DNA of 64,000 nt, taken from NCBI GenBank assembly GCA_900660155.1, contig CABFPE010000192.1, forward strand, positions 173,097 through 237,096, written 5' to 3'. Below are positions 44,417 to 55,794 of this stretch, piece by piece. The DNA is from Hofstenia miamia. Taxonomy: Eukaryota; Xenacoelomorpha; Acoela; Hofsteniidae. The translations under genes and the position numbers were made by a program. Below the pieces are notes generated by a model, which worked only from the letters and a program-made list of their open reading frames with translations, had not been told where the DNA came from and searched no databases. Positions within the stretch are counted from its first letter, which is position 1; each line of letters opens with the position of its first letter.

Positions 44417-44784
44417 CAGACTTGTCAACGAGCCGACATTTCCAAGCTCTGCTCGGCTCAGCTCGTTTAAACTTTGTGTAAGTTCGGCTCGGCTCGCCAC
44501 ATAAAATCTTTGAATGAAGCTCGTTTTAGCTCAGTATTTTTTTAAAAATATTGTGCTCAAAGAATTTCTTACATAGCTCTTTCTATTAATAAACATTTAC
44601 TAAATAAGATTATTAGACAGGCATATTGACTGCAAAAAATAAGAAAAATCTCCATAATTAAATTAACAAGCAGAATTATAAACTTGCTTTGCCTAAAATA
44701 AGCTCGTTTTGGGCTTGTTGTATATCAAATACTGTGCTCAAGCTCGGCTCGGCTCGTTCGAAACTCGGCTCGTTGACAAGTCTG
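44417..44784. mobile_element. hAT MITE, GAGCCGAGCC family, intact ends, 368 bp
   Basis: CAGACTTGTCAACGAGCCGA and TCGGCTCGTTGACAAGTCTG are perfect 20-bp terminal inverted repeats. ATATTTGG flanks both sides (44409-44416 and 44785-44792), a perfect 8-bp duplication. The inner arms are rich in GGCTCG words and fold back on each other. A degraded inverse copy is at 22491-22823. Confidence 0.95.
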
Positions 44785-45053
44785 ATATTTGGATCCCCAT
44801 CCCCATTTGATTTCTATAAGTCCTCACTTGTACACAATGTAATCGAAAATTAGGAACTGAATTTCAAATGAATTAATGATTCAAAAATACAATGGCACGA
44901 TTTTATTAAATTCAATCAATTTTGGTCGGAAATAATTTTGCTGCGAATTTTTATGCAAAATTAAAACAGTAGTTAAAGCATTTTTATACATAGAGATGCC
45001 TTCGATTTATCTACTACTGTGTATTATACAATTTAATGAGATAAAGATTCAAA

Positions 45054-45428
45054 ATGGATGCTGATAATTTTGAAGAAACAAACTACAAGATTTACTACTG
45101 CACTGTAGAAAAAGTCTCAACACTATGTAATGAACAAAAACGCTCATCTAAAGAAAAGCGTGTTAAAATATCAAATTTAGTTGCAATTGCTAAAAACTCT
45201 GTAATGGAAATTATATCTAACAGACTGTCCGCAGAAAAAATCACAAATACGCCTTCATATGCAAATATTGTTAAATCTCAGTCTAAAGCAGTAATTGTTA
45301 ACTATTCAAATAAATCTGTTTCTGCAGCTGAAACACATAAATTTGAAAATAGTATTCGAAAACAATTATGTGAAGAAAATGTATCATTATTAAATTCAAG
45401 AGGGATAAATATGGCAAAGTTATTCTAA
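45054..45428 (+). pseudogene. Plus-strand LINE ORF1, N-terminal part
   Basis: ATG at 45054 opens 124 codons (M-D-A-D-N-F-E-E-T-N), lysine- and serine-rich, ending at a stop at 45426-45428. A frame continuing at about 45425 (ILNGNSESESDKVVEII) joins to the zinc-knuckle part below, so one frameshift divides ORF1. By position this is the nucleic-acid-binding ORF1 of a Jockey/I-like LINE. The N-terminal sequence itself is not diagnostic. Confidence 0.65.
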
Positions 45429-46090
45429 ATGGAAATAGTGAAAGTGAATCTGACAAAGTTGTAGAGATAATCAACCGTAGACAGCTCAAAGCACAAATCA
45501 AGAAAAAATTACGGCCAGCAATTACTATCAAAAGTGTTCCCAACTATATAGATATTAATAAAGATAATTTTTTGGTTGAACTATCCAAACATAATCCTCA
45601 CATACAAGCTAATGAAAGTAATACTAGTTTACTATTTTCATTTAAATCAAAGAATGTGATGAGGAATGCTATTGTTCTAGTTAATCCAGAAGAAAGAGAA
45701 AAATATTTATCAACACAATATGTAAATATTGGTCATAGATGCTGTGAAGTAACAGATTTTTTAAATCATATTCAATGTTTGAAATGTTGTAGATATGGAC
45801 ATAGCCAGAAAGTGTGTAAAAATGTAATTATCTGCAAATACTGCTCTCAAAATCATAAATCAAGTGATTGTATTTTAAAAAATGATCTTGAAAAATACTT
45901 TTGCAAAAATTGTAAAAAATCAAAGCACAATGCTACGGATAGAGTATGTAAAAATCATCAAAAGGCTATTCAATATCTGATTGTTAAAACAGAGTGGGGC
46001 AATTTCCCCAAACCAAAATATGATTTCATGCGCTCAAATGAATACCGCAGCTGCTATAGTTTTCTATACAAATGCAATAGGACAGTTTGA
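45425..46090 (+). pseudogene. Plus-strand LINE ORF1, Gag-like with CCHC zinc knuckles
   Basis: The frame runs through SVPNYIDINKDNFLVELSKH, a region resembling the RRM-like fold of Jockey/I ORF1 proteins, to VTDFLNHIQCLKCCRYGH and then CKNVIICKYCSQNHKSSDC and YFCKNCKKSKHNATDRVC. These are three Cys/His knuckles spaced like those of LINE ORF1p. It stops at 46088-46090. The protein would bind LINE RNA in cytoplasmic particles. Its ORF2 partner is found in pieces beyond the inserted element, at 48590-49560. Confidence 0.78.
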
Positions 46091-46336
46091 ATTTACTATA
46101 AACTCTATAGATGCTGATATTGCAATTGTCAGAAACATGGTGCCATTTCTACAATGAATCTCATTTAATTCAAAAAATTAACAACTAAGATAAGATAAGA
46201 CAATCTTTATTAAGAGAAGGTAAAGCAATTAATACAAACTGTTGGCTTCTCAAAATAGCGTCATTAAAAAAATAAAACAAAATCATACTATTTACAAACC
46301 TATACATTGCTAAGAAGGCTAAGAATAAGTCTACAT

Positions 46337-46467
46337 NGCCAGTCTGAAAGTACTGAGTTGATTTTGACTTGTTTCCTATTACTTAAGAAACTCGCAATTA
46401 AACTAGTACTAGCGAGGGACAATCCCATACGTTTTAGTTTTTTTATTAGTATGTCATGGTCGATTGN
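46337..46467. other. Misplaced RT fragment between two single N characters
   Basis: Bases 46338-46466 are a slightly diverged copy of 47457-47588 (RT interior), placed near the LINE 3' end. A single N stands on each side (46337 and 46467), and the host sequence AGAATAAGTCTACAT is repeated on both flanks. This pattern fits an assembly join error better than a biological insertion. Confidence 0.9.
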
Positions 46468-46584
46468 AGAATAAGTCTACATTCTAGTAATTGTGTAATT
46501 GCTATTATAGAATTTGTACCCTGTCCAAGATCTTCCTGAGATGAATTTTTGCTTAAGAATAAATCTTTTCACACTATTTCGGAA

Positions 46585-47760
46585 TTATTTCAGTTTTGTA
46601 ATATGCTTAATTTCGTTAGGTAGATTATTCCATTGCCTTGTGGCTACGTTTAAAAATGAATTTTCTTTGACTTTACGTCTGAACCTAGTGACAACATATT
46701 TCTTAGACCGTCTATTGAAAGTTTTCTTGAATTCAGGGAGATTTATCTTATCATAAGGCGGAATTTCGTTAGCAGCTTTGAAAAATAATGTAGCAATATT
46801 GATTTGTATTAATTGTTGAGGAGAAGGACACGTTTCCAAAATATAATTTTTGGTGTTACTAGAATTTCTTTTGCAAACATTTAAAGCCCATTTATATTGC
46901 AGCTGAAGTTTATTTATCAATGATGTGCTCAAATTTGAAAATAGTACACTCCCGTAATTTAGGTGGCTCATAACAAATGCGTGGAATAGCTGAATTATTG
47001 CATGAGGAGGTAATAGGTCAGCAACCTGAGAAATAGTTCTTATGCCAGCAGCAATTTTTTTCTGTGTAGATTTAATGTGCTCGGAAAAAGAAAGTTTTGA
47101 GTCAATTATTATTCCTAAATATTTGAAAGTATCACTTGTAGAAATAATTGCATTTTTTATAGTCAAATTTTTATTTGTATGCAAGTTATTGTTGAAAAAG
47201 GGGTTCATTATACAAAATTGCGTTTTCTCGGCATTAATGCGTAATTTGTGCATAGCGAAATAATGGCTTAGTGACTGGCAGTTGGATTCCACTTTTTTTA
47301 TTGCAACATCTAATGACTTGTTGGCGGAAAATATACAGGTATCGTCTGCATATTGTATAAGATTGCAATTAGTATAAAAGTCCATATCATTGACATAGAT
47401 ATTAAACAGAAGAGGTCCAAGAATGGTTCCTTGCGGAACACCTTTTTCAATATACAGCCAGTCTGAAAGTACTGAGTTGATTTTAACTCGTTGTTTCCTA
47501 TTACTTAAGAAACTCGCAATTAAACTAGTACTATCGAGGGAGAATCCCATACGTTTTAGTTTTTTTATTAGTATGTCATGGTCGATTGAATCAAATGCCT
47601 TAGAGAGATCTAAGCATGCAATAGCAACATATTGTTGATCATCCAATGAATTTCGCCAGTTCTCTGTTGCCTGGATAAGTGCATCATTCGTTGAAAAACT
47701 TCTTCTAAATCCAAATTGGGTTGCAGAGAGCCGATTATGTTTTTTAATATGCTCGAACAT
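46585..47760 (-). pseudogene. LINE reverse transcriptase, nearly intact
   Basis: An open stretch of 391 codons on the minus strand holds the RT palm: LSATQFGFRRSFSTNDALIQ, VAIACLDLSKAFDSIDHDIL, GVPQGTILGPLLFNIYVND, the active site LIQYADDTCIF, then LRINAEKTQFCIM and FKYLGIIIDSKLSF. The thumb and C-terminal domain end with ATRQWNNLPNEIKH. The N-terminal RT block (NYRPISITTPISKVFERLIF) lies just upstream in another frame; a single-base change in an A-run at about 47845 separates them. All catalytic residues are present, so only small damage keeps this RT from being full length. Confidence 0.9.
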
Positions 47761-48578
47761 TTGATTGAATATTAGTCTTTCAAAAACTTTACTTATTGGG
47801 GTCGTGATTGAAATAGGCCTATAATTTAGTGGGCATGTTTCATCATTTTTTTGTAAAGCGGAGTAACATGTGCTTCTTTTAAGCAGTCTGGGAATGTTTT
47901 GGATTTAATGCATTCATTAAAAATGTAGTTAAGAGGAATATTAATTAAGTGTGCGATTTCCTTAAGTATCCATGTGGGAATATTTGACGGCCCACTGGAT
48001 TTGCCGGATTTTAATTTGTTTAAGGCTTTGAGCATTTCATAACTAGTCGTAAATCTAAAGGTAAAATCGTGTGCATAAAGCTTTTCATTTTCAATATATT
48101 TTACATTATCCCCAGAATAGTTGCCCAAATTTACGAATGATTTGTTTAAAATATTGGAGATGTGATAAGGATCCTTCTGCAATTTGCCATAGTCGTCTGT
48201 TATAGCTATGATCTTATTGGTGACACGTTTATTGCGATTTGTCAGATTATGAATAAAACTCCATTTAGATTTTTGGGATAGCATTCCATTATATTCTTTT
48301 TTTATGTACGTATTATAGGCCTTACGATTTGCTATGTTACAGATGTTTCTAGCTCTCTTGTAGCGGTTAAAATTTACTTCACATTGGTTATTTAAGAAAT
48401 TTTTATATGCTTGATTTTTCGCGCGAATGAGTGTTTTACAGTCGTCGGTAATCCACTCCTTAGAATTTTTTGAGTTATCTTTTGCTTTAGAGTTATTAGG
48501 ATTAAATAAAACACGTTGTTCAGGGCAATATAAGTTGACATAATATTCAAGAATTTTTAAATGTTTATCAAGCGACAC
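47761..48578 (-). pseudogene. LINE linker region between endonuclease and RT
   Basis: The minus strand opens with LDKHLKILEYYVNLYCPEQR and continues through a basic linker (EWITDDCKTLIRAKNQAYKN and RNICNIANRKAYN) to ALNKLKSGKSSGPSNIPTWI and CLKEAHVTPLYKK. The latter are the last conserved blocks before RT. It ends in a frameshift at an A-run and continues into the RT. The frame is cut off at about 48580, so no endonuclease domain remains. Confidence 0.85.
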
Positions 48579-48589
48579 GTGAAGGCAGA

Positions 48590-49560
48590 GAAGGAGGAGG
48601 AGGTATTTTTATTTATGTTCATGCAATTATTGAAAAAGCATGTGAATTATAAATATGATAGGCTATTAGTTGCAAAAGACTCATAAATAGCCGATATGTA
48701 ACCTTGAAGATCTTTTACACACTGAAAGCATATTAAAGTTCCCAATTCGAAAGAACAGTTTCCTAGATAAAGTTCTATTGAATAATTCACTAAGTTATCA
48801 ATCTCCTACTTGCTTACGAAAACTTGGATTGTCTGATCGCTAGTCAATTATTTTTCCACGTAAAAAAACTAAAAAAATTATTAGGTGTTACATTGTAGAA
48901 TAAAAGCGAAGCTTATCACATACAAATTGACGCGTCACTGAACTACAATTGGTAATACTTTTGTAGAGAAAAAGATTTTGATACCATGCCAACAAATATA
49001 TGGAATAAAATTGGAGACATTTTTAAAATGTATTCAAAAAGAACCATTGAAATGACAACAAAAGATCCTAAGTGGATTACGGTTAAAATTAAAGATTTAA
49101 TGTACAAGAAACACCAGGCAGCAAAAATGAAAAATCGAAATCGTCAAAAGGAGTGTTCATTCAAAATTGAAAAAGAAATTCAGAAAAATGTAGCAATGCT
49201 ACACGGAAAAGTTAGAAGTAATAAATGGTGGAATAAAATAAAAAAGGATCGTAGTCTAGTGAAACAAAATAAATCAATGATTCAATTCTTGGAAAAATAA
49301 CAATAATTTCCAAACTGCAAATGATATCAACAGCTTTTTTATTTCCATGTTTACAAGCAGATGATCAAAGAAAATAATTTTCGACGAAATAAATCTCAAT
49401 ACATTGAGCGAAAATATATTACCTACAAAATTAGATGCTTACAAGTTTTTAAAAAACAAATGTTCACAAAAGTGCAAGATTACTACCTGGATGTTTTTGG
49501 AGAAGGCAATCACTTAGTCTTGCATGCCCAATATGGCTAATTTTGATAAACAGCTTAATT
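48590..49560 (+). pseudogene. Plus-strand LINE ORF2 remnants (endonuclease, linker, RT start)
   Basis: Directly after the inserted LINE the plus strand reads REGGGGIFIYVHAIIEKAC, an endonuclease block (the G-G-G-x-x-I-Y-V strand). At 48986-49300 a 104-codon open stretch begins MPTNIWNKIGDIFKMYSKRT and is very lysine-rich, the typical linker. At 49320-49560 come broken pieces such as NDINSFFISMFTSR and LINSLIEQKFPSIWKKYIII, which match the block before RT. Together with ORF1 at 45054-46090 this is one LINE split by the minus-strand element. Confidence 0.68.
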
Positions 49561-49752
49561 GAACAAAAATTTCCTTCCATTTGGAAAAAATACATAATTA
49601 TACCAATATATTTGTATTGCTCAATATTTGGTACTTGGATGATGGACTATGTTGTGGTAGCGAATATTCTTTATCTAGATGCAAAAGAGGTTGTTTTGCC
49701 CTCATATATTATTGAGCCATCAACTCACCTCTATTCAGGTCGCAAATTATAA

Positions 49753-51160
49753 TTTAAAATTGACTAGTTGTATGAATTATCACAATAATCGTTTGCTATA
49801 ATACTAGTTATGTTAGCGATTCCTAAATTTTAGGTCTTGTTGATTTGTAGCAAAATCTAGTTGGTATTTTTTAAAACATTTTTCTGAAAATTTACTGTCT
49901 CATAGTTGTAGCTTTCATGAGACATTTGAATTTATTGCGCCATATTCCTTCAATTTAAAGGTTTGATATTTGACTAGATTATAAACAAATATTTCCATAT
50001 TAAAAATACAGTAGAATTGCTATACAACGATCATTCAATCGAACAACCCATTTTGTATTATAAAAATAACATTAGACAGGTTATGGTTGGTTTGGGGAAT
50101 TTATAATTGATCGTCTTAATTAACTAGCGTCATAAGAGGTTGTTATAAAGCAATTCTCCTTTATAATGATTTATAAGCTCAAACCACATGTCTAAGTGTT
50201 ATGGTGAGAGGTATAGTATATGTATGGATTTTGAGGCATATTTTTTAGGGTCTGGCGGTATACCAATACCGTGGTATTTTGACAATACTGATAAATAACG
50301 AATACCGCGGTATCTTGCTTTAAAAATTGATCAGTATTTTTTTTAAGAAAAGGCTATGTGTATTGTGTGCAAGCCCGTGGCTTAATGCGTGCAGCATGAA
50401 AACTTGGAACATTTTTGTTGCAGGCTTAAAATAGAGCAATTTGGAAAATTCCGAAATTTCTATAGAAGAAAATTTGATTAATAATGCAGTTACAATTATA
50501 TGGCTAATTAGCACAAAAAATGTTGTCTTAAATACTTTCACAAAAACGAGCTATTTACAGATGTTTTCTTAAAATATCACACTTACAAAATGTGCCCATT
50601 CGGATTACAGTGCATTAATTTTTTTGCAAATCAAAATCATAATTAGGAATTTAAAATCCTTTTAATTTATGCTCGAGGTCGAATGGTCCATTGCAAAATG
50701 CTACTTATATATTTAAAAGTTTGAATAAACATTTTTCTATAGACTGGCTTAAAATTCTATTTTTTGTCAGAAGCGCTTTCATTTGTAATTACTATAAAAA
50801 TTCCATTTTACATAGGAATCCAAATTTTCATATAGTTGATATAGCTATGGTATACTAAAACTAACTTTATGATTTGATATATATATGTAAATGCCAAATA
50901 TACTATTTTTTCATAGTCATACCAATACCGCGGTATTTGTGTGATACCGAGCCGACTCACTAAATTTTCATAGCACTGTGCCCTAATACTTGCTTAATTG
51001 AATAACATAAACATCTGCAAAATATTAAATATTTTTAACATTCCTTATTAATAGTATTTCAGCATTTATTTGGGTAGGCACATGAAATTTACAATATTAA
51101 TTTTAACTACAATTTAGGATGCTAATATATATTTGTCAAAACCAATGTTATGTTTGATTG
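49753..51160. other. Intergenic DNA with a possible ACCGCGGTAT MITE
   Basis: GGTATACCAATACCGTGGTA (50257-50276) with AATACCGCGGTAT (50299-50311), and at the other side ATACCAATACCGCGGTATTT (50919-50938), frame about 700 bp without a gene. Palindromic ATACCGCGGTAT words at both edges suggest a non-autonomous DNA element; exact ends and target duplication are not clear. Confidence 0.45.
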
Positions 51161-51167
51161 AATTGGT

Positions 51168-51183
51168 GGCCCTAAAAAGGCCC
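51168..51183 (-). terminator. Histone-type 3' stem-loop without its gene
   Basis: The minus strand reads GGGCCTTTTTAGGGCC followed by ACCAAT. It matches the H3 stem-loop downstream (GGCCTTTTTCAAGGTC with ACCAAT) closely, including the CATTCG/CATTTCG lead. One stem pair is mismatched. A minus-strand histone gene should end just to its right (above 51183), but a plus-strand H2A starts there instead. Confidence 0.75.
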
Positions 51184-51209
51184 GAATGAAAGCGTTTAAA
51201 GCAAATTAA

Positions 51210-51560
51210 CGAGAAGCCAAAGGAGGCAACGTCGGTGGAAAGTCTAAGACTAGATCAACCAGAGCTGGACTTCAGTTCCCAGTTGGTAGAATTCACAGAT
51301 TTCTACGCAAAGGAAATTTGTCTGAACGTGTTGGTGCTGGAGCGCCTGTCTATCTAGCAGCAGTTTTAGAATATTTGACTGCTGAAATCCTTGAATTGGC
51401 AGGTAATGCAGCTAGAGACAACAAAAAGGCTAGAATTATTCCAAGACATCTCCAACTTGCAATTCGCAATGATGAAGAACTTAACAAGCTTTTACAGGGT
51501 GTTACCATTGCTCAAGCTATCTTATTGCCTAAGAAACAGTCATCTGCAGCCTCCAAATAA
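51210..51560 (+). pseudogene. H2A: Histone H2A, damaged copy
   Basis: From CGA 51210 the frame reads [20 protein letters not shown] then the H2A fold: [53 protein letters not shown] and LLQGVTIAQ. The start codon and the first codons are lost: a TAA stands at 51207 where S-G-R-G-K should begin. Near the end, eight residues of the conserved G-G-V-L-P-N-I-Q are missing (IAQ joins directly to AILLPKK), a 24-bp deletion between two similar codons. H2A pairs with H2B in the nucleosome; the deleted segment is part of the docking domain. It is most likely a pseudogene, though the remaining frame is open to its stop. Confidence 0.85.
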
Positions 51561-51588
51561 ATTGCCAGTAATTTATTTACATTTAATC

Positions 51589-51604
51589 GGCACTTTTCAG
51601 TCCC
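51589..51604 (+). terminator. Histone 3' stem-loop of the H2A copy
   Basis: GGCACTTTTCAGTCCC followed by ACCCA lies 29 bases past the H2A stop. It matches the consensus of replication-dependent histone mRNA ends (six-pair stem, TTTC loop, ACCCA flank) with one mismatched pair. It normally binds SLBP for U7-dependent cleavage. Confidence 0.85.
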
Positions 51605-52200
51605 ACCCATTTCAATCAAACATAACTTCTATTTTTTATAATTTCTTATGTAATCTTCAAAAAAGTAATAGTATTTGCTTGCTATTTTACTACATAAACT
51701 AATTCATCATAGTGAGACTAGTTTCTTCCATGTTTTGTTTAAATTATTGATTATTTTTCTAAATTTCATTCAGGTTAACTACAAAATTTGAATTGCATTT
51801 CATGTTTGCATGTGTCAGTTTAGATTTTATACATTTAAGCAATAAATTGCTTTAACTCTTTATTAACTACTTACTCAAATGCTTTCTTCAAAAAATCTAT
51901 AGACACCAAGTTACATGTTAAAAACTAAAAAATTATAGCAATGTTACAAAGCGTATATTTAATCGTGTGCATTTATAATATATTCGTTTTCTCTTACTGA
52001 ACCTAAACATATATTCAACTCTAGATATACAAATTTTGGGCAATCTGGGTATTATACATAGAAATAACAAGTTGATACAGGATACGAGTCTGGGAATATA
52101 TAAATATTTGAAGGTCACTGGAATTTTATACGTGAAACTGATTATTAATTTGCGCGTATTTTATTTCAAATCTATTAACATGTTTGCTTTGATTTAAATT
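51605..52200. other. Spacer between convergent H2A and H3 copies
   Basis: AT-rich, no gene seen. The purine-rich histone downstream element expected shortly after each stem-loop is not obvious on either side. Confidence 0.45.
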
Positions 52201-52203
52201 GGT

Positions 52204-52219
52204 GACCTTGAAAAAGGCC
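52204..52219 (-). terminator. Histone 3' stem-loop of the H3 copy
   Basis: The minus strand reads GGCCTTTTTCAAGGTC then ACCAAT, 24 bases after the H3 stop. All six stem pairs form, one as G-T. Confidence 0.87.
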
Positions 52220-52242
52220 GAAATGATTTGAATTGTTTGTGC

Positions 52243-52515
<273 letters not shown>

Positions 52516-52519
52516 TTAT

Positions 52520-53182
52520 TTACAATGTATTTTTGTCCCTATTAGTTGAGTGCTTTTCTTTTAGAATTTCAAGGACAGTTTTGTTACCAATTTTATCTTT
52601 TAGGTTCAGCAATCCATCTTTGAATCCTTCTTCAAGTATCCTTATTAAGCTGCTTATCTTGCCCTCATTCATGCTTTTGTTGAATTTGTTGATCTCTTTA
52701 CGCTTTCTGAATGATACTTTAGGTAGCCTGTTCTGCAAAGCTTTGGCTTCCTCGAAAGGAACTTTAAAATCATTTGCTTCCCAAAGATCTAACCTGTGCT
52801 GCACTGTGGTATTCATGGACTTGTCTTGAGTTTTAGTGGTACATGCTAGGATTAGGTGTGGCAGAATAATTGCTTTCAATAAAGCGTTCTCATCATTCTG
52901 ATCATTAAGTGCAAGTGGCTCCAGACATTTCCTCATTGTTTCTACGAAGAGATTTCCTTGTTTATTCTTGTATATTATGTAGAATCTGGGTCTCCAGTGT
53001 ACAATTGTTTTGTATATTGTCTGAATTTTGCGCTCCTCCAAGATAACTTGTTTGCCTGAAGAGATTCCATTAGTTTTCTGATGGGCAGGATATACATTAT
53101 CATCGCTGCTTATCTTCTTTATAACATTTCCATTTTCATCTAAACCAATTATTTCTTTATTCATTTTTGTTTTCATAATCAT
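52520..53182 (-). CDS. N-terminal ORF of an RT/restriction-like-endonuclease retroelement
   Basis: A 220-codon open frame on the minus strand starts MIMKTKMNKEIIGLDENGN. It carries RPRFYIIYKNKQGNLFVET, then LKAIILPHLILACTTKTQDK, HRLDLWEANDFKVPFEEAKA and SLIRILEEGFKDGLLNLKD. From memory of the family, this order (F-V-E-x-M, K-A-I-x-x-x-P-x-L-x-L, R-x-x-x-W, L-x-E-A-x-x-x-Q, I-x-x-x-L-R-L-L) is the conserved region before the RT of a retroelement family that ends in a Cys/His motif and restriction-like endonuclease. The C-terminal half of such an element is at 61.8-63.2 kb. The frame stops at 52520, just where RT should follow, so the element is truncated. It is open throughout, suggesting recent origin. 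Confidence 0.6.
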   Translation of the reverse strand: MIMKTKMNKEIIGLDENGNVIKKISSDDNVYPAHQKTNGISSGKQVILEERKIQTIYKTIVHWRPRFYIIYKNKQGNLFVETMRKCLEPLALNDQNDENALLKAIILPHLILACTTKTQDKSMNTTVQHRLDLWEANDFKVPFEEAKALQNRLPKVSFRKRKEINKFNKSMNEGKISSLIRILEEGFKDGLLNLKDKIGNKTVLEILKEKHSTNRDKNTL

Positions 53183-54289
53183 TCTATATCTTAGCTATCT
53201 TTTGTGATGTAAAAATTTTCAAACTACGAGTTCCCACCATTTAATTTTTTTTCATATAATCATGGATTCTAAGGTCCATGTGGTTATCAGCTAACCTCAA
53301 ATATTGTTTTCCGTAGATAGACTACCCAACCCCGAATATGGAGCGACCTGCGCAATGTCAGTGATTATGCTTGCTACAAGGCTCGCAAAAGATCAGAATC
53401 TTAAAACGTAAATGAAAACTGAGAAAATTCTATATTGTGTTGTTTTTTCAGAGTTATGTGCGCTTGAAATATATTTAATAAGTCATAGTAGATTTTAAGA
53501 AAATTGTCTTAAACAGCCTGGTGGCTGTTTAAGGGAAGTATAATAAATGCAATTGACAGAAATAAATAGTTAATATCTTAAAAAAAATTATAGTAAAAAT
53601 AAAATTCCAAATAAATTTTGAAAAGCATGCTTAAAATAAATATTTTAGAAAAAATCCTTATTAAAGACATTAAAAATAATTATTTTTAATAGATAATGGA
53701 AAAATATTACAAAATGCTACTCCTTCATGTTTATTTTCATAGCAGTATTTACTTAATTGCTATAGCTTAAAAATGTATGAATTAAACTTTATATTTTTAC
53801 ATTTTCAGTATTTTTTTAATTTATTTAATAAAAAATTCAAAAATAATACAAAAAATTAAATATAAAATTAGAAATTATAAATTAATTTTTTCATTTCATA
53901 CATTTTGAAGATTTATTGAATTTCAACATTCTGACCAATTTTCTAGCTTCTAAAATATATATTTAAATAATAGTAGTATTATAAATGCAAAAATTATTAA
54001 AAACAATATCTGCATTATTTATATATAACAGCACATCTCAAGACCAATTATAAAAACTAGTTTAGTTTGTAATTAAATTTCAAAATATATTGACAACACT
54101 TTATTTTCAACATTTTCTCTACAGAATGCAATTAATAATCATTTCTTTAAATTTTTCATACAATTTCTATTAGTGATCTCGGAAATTTTTTTATCAAAAT
54201 GTTCATAGTAATAAAGGCTATTATTTAGATATTTATTTATTTAATTCTTTTGTTTTTTTACAAATCAAATGATTAACACTTATGAAGAA
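53183..54289. other. AT-rich intergenic DNA, no gene seen
   Basis: Very AT-rich with no coding region or recognised repeat. Confidence 0.5.
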
Positions 54290-55100
54290 TTAAAACAATA
54301 GATAAAAATTAACTTGGTTCTAAAAAAATACTTTGTCTTGGTTTCGAAAGTTTATTGTCCTTGAGGATATAAATTGTTGGTTTTCATTGTTCAATAGCTT
54401 TGTTATAGTTTATGGATTTTGTCCTATAGTTTGATAAGTAGTTGGATCTTCTTCGTTTTAGTAATATTTCTACTGATTTTTTAAATTTATTGAAATTTCG
54501 TTGTTCTTTAATATTTGGATGGAGTTTGTTCCATAAATCAATGGTAAAAATTGGTAAATGATTTTTTCAAAGATTTTCTTTTTAAATTTGATTTTGTGAT
54601 GTCTTAGTTCGCTTGTGTATATTTTTCTGTAATTCTACTGAAGGTCTTTTCCAAAATAGTAAGAGGCAATTTAATTGTAATAGGTATTCTAATGATTCGA
54701 TATTATGTTTTTCTAATATTTTACTTTGATCGTTTTTACTACAGATTGTATTAATTGCCCAATTAAAAACTTTCTTAAGTTTTTTAAATATTTTTTTGGT
54801 AACATTGGTAAATAAAAAAGAATATGAAAAATGTGACAGAGATCTTAGTAATACAATCCTCCACTTGATGAACTACTAAAATTATAAATTCCTTCTAGTT
54901 TTTTAATTAGAAAATCATGAGTAATTGAATTAAAGGCCTTTGATATAACAAGTGAAGTAATATTAACTTTTTCATCTTTGTCTAATTTTCTACGCCAGTC
55001 ATCTATTTTTTTCAATTAATGCAAAATTTGTTGATAATCATATTCTAAAACCAAATTTCTGTTTGCATAAAATTTTATTTTTTTCAGTGTAGATCGTTAA
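54290..55100 (-). pseudogene. LINE RT fragment, heavily decayed
   Basis: The minus strand near 54890-55010 reads IDDWRRKLDKDEKV then SLVISKAFNSITHDFLIKKL, which matches the LINE RT block D-L-S-K-A-F-D-S-I-x-H-x-I-L. The downstream part (54840 to 54290) gives pieces such as LKNLRKFLIGQLIQ and IYTSELRHHKIKF with many stops. The YxDD block is missing. It is related to the minus-strand LINE at 46.6 kb but much older. Confidence 0.65.
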
Positions 55101-55794
55101 TTGTTGATGAGTTTTTCAAAAAATTTTGCTTGTTCCTGAGAGAATAGATATATTATGTCTGACAAAATATCCTGACATTACAAATAAGGTTGTGTTATTT
55201 AATCATACAGAAAATATTATATTAATGTGAAATATCTCTGAATAGAAAACACTTTTTGAATAAAAAATAAATTCAAAAAAAATTCATTGAATTATTATAC
55301 TCCCCCTTAAAAGGAAAAACTTTTTAGGAAATTTGGAAATCGTGAGCAATGGACACAACTATTGGCGAATGTGCTTGAACGTAGTGTTAAAATTTGTACT
55401 AAAGCATATTGCTCTGGCTGAAGTACTTGAAAATTCCTTTCTCTTCCTTAAGGTGTTCAAAACAACGCAAGAAATTCGCTAAAAGTTCAAAATTTTCTTC
55501 GGGGAAATTTTCCTGGAGGATATGAATCCATTATGGATCAATGATTCTAAATTTTTGTGGATCGGAAAATATTCGATCCTCAGCAACACTGGTATATGTA
55601 CAGCCTTGTGCATAACACATGTATGTCAAAAAATAATTTTTTGTCGCAATTCTTTAAATTTTCAGAAGTTAATTTGTATACAAAAAAATATCCCACACAT
55701 AATTTAAAGAAATTCTATAGTTTACTTTAGAAGATACAAGTAATTTAATTAATTGATAACTACTAGTTACAAATTCAAACTATTTAAGTTTTAT
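55101..55794. other. No gene seen
   Basis: AT-rich. A 61-codon open stretch at 55522-55707 on the plus strand has no recognisable motif. Confidence 0.4.

Larger units (their letters stand above)
46187..48580 (-). mobile_element. Minus-strand LINE (CR1/Jockey broad group), 5' truncated, inserted into another LINE
   Basis: The 3' end on the minus strand is AATAAAGATTGTCTTATCTT with a short TTATC tail at about 46187-46215. The element runs to about 48580, where the sequence changes to plus-strand endonuclease code of the host LINE. Its RT is nearly intact, but the endonuclease is absent, as expected for a 5'-truncated retrotransposition. I could not define target duplications. Confidence 0.82.

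Noticed and set aside
46514-47638. Plus-strand open frames across the minus-strand LINE
   Set aside because: They are antisense shadows of the RT, with composition set by the minus-strand code.
51318-51560. Treating the H2A copy as a functional short H2A variant
   Set aside because: The missing start, stop codon in the tail region and loss of the docking segment are more simply explained as pseudogene damage; no in-frame ATG gives a complete histone fold.
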